A stretch of 64,000 bases of DNA, from NCBI GenBank assembly GCA_934589525.1, contig CAKTOB010000002.1, positions 1 to 64,000 of the forward strand, given 5' to 3'. The translations under genes were made by a program, and so were the position numbers. Below are positions 61,559 through 64,000 of this stretch, one piece after another (the stretch's first letter is position 1; each line of letters begins with the position of its first letter). This DNA comes from an uncultured Oscillospiraceae bacterium (GTDB lineage Bacteria; Bacillota; Clostridia; Oscillospirales; Oscillospiraceae). A model generated the notes under the pieces. It was not told the origin of the DNA. It saw nothing but the letters and a program-made list of their open reading frames with translations, and did no database searches.

Positions 61559-61587
61559 AGTGTAGCACATTCATCAAACGAATGCAA
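61559..61587 (-). promoter_or_regulatory. Promoter of glpP
   Basis: Minus strand TTGCAT (61587-61582), 17 bases, TACACT (61564-61559). Confidence 0.65.
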
Positions 61588-61724
61588 GAAAGAAACGGTC
61601 TTTTTGTGAATATTGTAGGCTTGCACAAAATATTGCACCTTTTTTCGACAAAACGCCCGCTGGCGTTGTTGACGAACAAGACGACGTTCTGGGTTGCGGG
61701 AACATCGGCCTATGTCCCCGCCTC

Positions 61725-62565
61725 TCAGCGAAACCGTAAGGAACAGCATAAAAATTGACAATTAACAATTGACAATTGACAATTATTGCACAACGAACAT
61801 TTCCGCTTTTGAAATACGTTGGTTCAAAAATACACCCATCAGCGAAACTGTAGGGAACGGCCTATGTGCCGTTCCGGGAGCGTTTCGAACACAACCTGCG
61901 CGGACAAAACGGTACCACCCCGTAGGGGCGGCTACTATGTCAAGAGAAACATGGGTACTAGCCGCCCGCCACGTTTCGAATACAACCTGTATGGTTGAAT
62001 GAAACCACGCAATGTAGCGGCGATGATTCATCGCCATGCAACGCCGCAAATACAACCTGTGCAGAAAAAACGGAATACCTACCGATATGTCATCCCGACC
62101 GAAATGAAATGGAGTGGAGGGATCTTCCCAAGTAGCAGTTTTTACCTTAGGTAGGTTATTTCTGCAACTTGGGTGGATTCCTCCACTACGCTACGGTCGG
62201 AATGACATACGTTTCTGGGCTTAGTCGTTACAGATTTGAATGTACCACGATTCCGGCTTCCGCCGGATGGCGGCAGATTGCCGCCGCTACAGTGCATCAT
62301 CCATTGTAATACCGTTTGATTGATACGGCTCAATCGTCGGAACGCAGCGGGCGGCAGATTGCCGCCGCTACACCCGTTTTTGAATGTAATACCGTTTGGT
62401 CGATACGGCTCAATCATTGCAACGTGGCGGGCGGCTAGTAGCCGCCCCTACAGGCGTAACGCCCTTATGTCTGTTATTTATGCAACATTTAGCGTTCCCA
62501 TATTCTATTTGGAACTGTCAACTGTCAACTAAAATTGTCAATTGTCCATTGTCAATTGTCAATTT
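61725..62565. repeat. Dispersed repeat block 7
   Basis: AATTGACAATTGACAATT near 61754-61782 and TTGTCAATTGTCCATTGTC near 62534-62562 flank the block in opposite orientation. Between lie module A (61840-61880), B (62008-62043), D (62089-62210) and several C copies (62266, 62350, 62424). No gene in 61375-62569. Confidence 0.85.
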
Positions 62566-62569
62566 TTTC

Positions 62570-63130
62570 TCACCGTCCCAGCAGCGATACTGCCAGATTT
62601 GCCACGCCTGCCAGGACCATCACGGCGATGGGGCTGAGCTTGGTTTTGCGCAGGAGCAGGAAGCTTCCGGCGAAGATGGCCACCATGACCCAGTTGGTGC
62701 CGGACAGTATGACCCTGCGGCCGCCCCAGAAGGCGTTCATTAAGATGGTGATGCCCGCCGAGGCGATCATAGCCACAACCGCCGGACGCAGGGAGGCCAG
62801 AACGCTTTGCAGCACGCTGAGATTCCGGTATTTAAGATACAGCTTGGCGATCAATGTCACCAGGATGCAGGCCGGGAGGATACACCCGGCGGTTGCCACC
62901 AGGGCCCCTGCCACGCCGCCGATTTTGGTGCCCACAAAGGTGGCCGCATTGACGGCAATGGGGCCGGGGGTCATTTCCGCAATGGTCACCAGGTTGGCAA
63001 ACTCGGTCATGGACAGCCAATTGTGGGTGGTGACGATCTGGGCTTCGATCAGAGGCATGGCCGCGTAGCCGCCGCCGAAGCTCAAGGCCCCGATCTGCAA
63101 AAAGCTTAGAAACAGCTGCAAATAAATCAT
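62570..63130 (-). CDS. Chromate transporter half protein
   Basis: Encodes 186 aa: FLSFLQIGALSFGGGYAAMP and EMTPGPIAVNAATFVGTKIG, the CHR domain. Half-size ChrA proteins act as pairs in opposite topologies. The partner gene overlaps upstream by 4 bases (ATGA). Chromate or sulfate export or uptake is possible. Confidence 0.93.
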   Translation of the reverse strand: MIYLQLFLSFLQIGALSFGGGYAAMPLIEAQIVTTHNWLSMTEFANLVTIAEMTPGPIAVNAATFVGTKIGGVAGALVATAGCILPACILVTLIAKLYLKYRNLSVLQSVLASLRPAVVAMIASAGITILMNAFWGGRRVILSGTNWVMVAIFAGSFLLLRKTKLSPIAVMVLAGVANLAVSLLGR

Positions 63131-63687
63131 CCGTTCTTCCTCCCTGCCAGTACGGTCCGCAGAATGCCCAGGGCGATGCAGACCAGAATGACGATGATCA
63201 CGTTCACCCGGTAAATGCACACGGCGATAAAGGCCAATAGCATAATGGCCACGGAAAGGGCGCTTTTCTGCTTCAATACGCCTCCGCCCATGTCCCATAC
63301 CACGGAGCCGATCACCGCGGCCACACCGGCCTGCATACCGGAAAGCAGGGTGCTGACCACAAAATTATCCCGGAACAGCTCGTAAAAATAGGAGATCACG
63401 GAGATGATCACAAAGGGCGGGATGATGGTGGCGAGAATGGCAGTCAGGGCCCCCAGGAGCCCTGCCAGCTTGTAGCCCACCACAATGGAGCCGTTGACCG
63501 CAATGGCTCCGGGGGCGGACTGGGCAATGGCGATGAGGTCCAGCATTTCGTCTTCTTCGATCCAGTGCAGCTGATCCACGAACTTCTCCTTCATCAGCGT
63601 TACGATCACATAGCCGCCTCCAAAGGTGAAGGCGCTGAGGTACAAGGTGGAAATAAAAAGCTTCCACAATACATGTTTCTTTTTCAT
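63127..63687 (-). CDS. Chromate transporter half protein
   Basis: Encodes 186 aa: FISTLYLSAFTFGGGYVIVT and IAQSAPGAIAVNGSIVVGYK, the second CHR half. AAAGGA lies before ATG 63687. Forms a two-gene unit with the downstream half. Confidence 0.93.
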   Translation of the reverse strand: MKKKHVLWKLFISTLYLSAFTFGGGYVIVTLMKEKFVDQLHWIEEDEMLDLIAIAQSAPGAIAVNGSIVVGYKLAGLLGALTAILATIIPPFVIISVISYFYELFRDNFVVSTLLSGMQAGVAAVIGSVVWDMGGGVLKQKSALSVAIMLLAFIAVCIYRVNVIIVILVCIALGILRTVLAGRKNG

Positions 63688-63706
63688 ACCCGATCCTTTC
63701 TCTTTC

Positions 63707-64000
63707 CTACACGGCACGGGTGCCGAAGTATCGTTCAAAAACCTCTTCCGGGCAGTCGTTTTGGTGCATCAGGAGCACCATGGTCTCCTCCATCCGCTGC
63801 CGGATGTCCGGGTCTTCCAAGGGTTCCTCTTCCCCAGGGTCCCGGGCCAGGTCGTAGAGCACCGTGGGATAATGGCTCTGGGACACATTCTTTTCGTTTT
63901 TCAGCTTCAGCACCGGCATGCCCTTGGTAAAGGAGAAGCCACCGTGAAGCGTGGCCCCCCGGAGCATGTCCTCCGGCATAAAGGCCCGGCGGGCCGCCGT
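63707..64000 (-). CDS. C-terminal end of a sulfatase-family protein (partial)
   Basis: The reading frame runs off the window edge. The visible about 97 aa end with TVLYDLARDPGEEEPLEDPD and QRMEETMVLLMHQNDCPEEV, the usual end of type I sulfatases (YDL-x2-DP). The catalytic Cys/Ser segment lies outside. Gene order with the chromate (oxyanion) transporter pair 19 bases downstream may link it to sulfate handling. Confidence 0.7.
   Translation of the reverse strand, partial: TAARRAFMPEDMLRGATLHGGFSFTKGMPVLKLKNEKNVSQSHYPTVLYDLARDPGEEEPLEDPDIRQRMEETMVLLMHQNDCPEEVFERYFGTRAV

Overview
The window looks like a chromosomal segment of a Gram-positive, probably spore-forming gut anaerobe of the class Clostridia, most like an Oscillospiraceae/Ruminococcaceae-type genome. 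The reasons are a GC-rich core with strong GGAGG ribosome sites, an infC-rpmI-rplT operon with an attenuated leader, a GerMN lipoprotein, a YtvI-like permease, class II galT, a GlpP antiterminator and clostridial mobile-element debris. The species cannot be named from this sequence alone.

Layout. 1-1000 is a block of dispersed intergenic repeats. 1.0-3.3 kb holds an ECF-type sigma factor and its membrane partner. 3.4-10.9 kb is a decayed mobile region: two 304-bp copies of a zeta-toxin/Maff2 fusion fragment, an integrase scrap, a histidine kinase scrap, intact Lrp and MATE genes, a DUF4143 ATPase, and a Fic-zeta operon lying between a partial and a complete tRNA-Thr. 10.9-33.1 kb is mostly core: UDG, a catalytically degenerate S11 carboxypeptidase homologue, three two-component systems, ExoIII, RluA, infC-rpmI-rplT, YtvI, RecJ, Rel and a ParB-like protein. 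33.1-39.2 kb has a THF riboswitch with an unusually long FolT, an MBOAT/SGNH pair, HU-RqcP and rpsF-ssb-rpsR. 39.3-45.9 kb is a second, AT-richer mobile zone: a YafQ toxin remnant, a YtrA-like ABC operon, TnpV, PadR-DUF2812, a relaxase tail, and another DUF4143 ATPase between a partial and a complete tRNA-Ala. 46.0-51.3 kb holds galKT and a thioredoxin system with a MarR regulator. 51.7-54.1 kb has a uroporphyrinogen-decarboxylase-like gene and a divergent AraC regulator. 54.5-61.6 kb is a complete glycerol regulon (glpK-glpF-glpA-glpB-like-DUF1667 plus a TetR regulator and glpP). The right end holds a split chromate transporter and the end of a sulfatase-like gene.

How the parts work together. 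The glycerol genes form a full uptake, phosphorylation and oxidation route with two regulators. galK-galT cover two Leloir steps. The trxB-trxA-marR cluster suggests a redox-sensed disulfide system. Several regulatory RNAs can be read directly: the THF riboswitch, the infC leader, and an attenuator before glpP.

Most unusual items: the two tRNA-bounded 1.7-kb islets without an integrase, evenly spaced repeats before both DUF4143 ATPases, the S11 homologue lacking all three catalytic motifs, the duplicated junction fused to two different downstream genes, and the mosaic palindromic repeat family that fills at least seven intergenic gaps and supplies the C-terminus of one protein.
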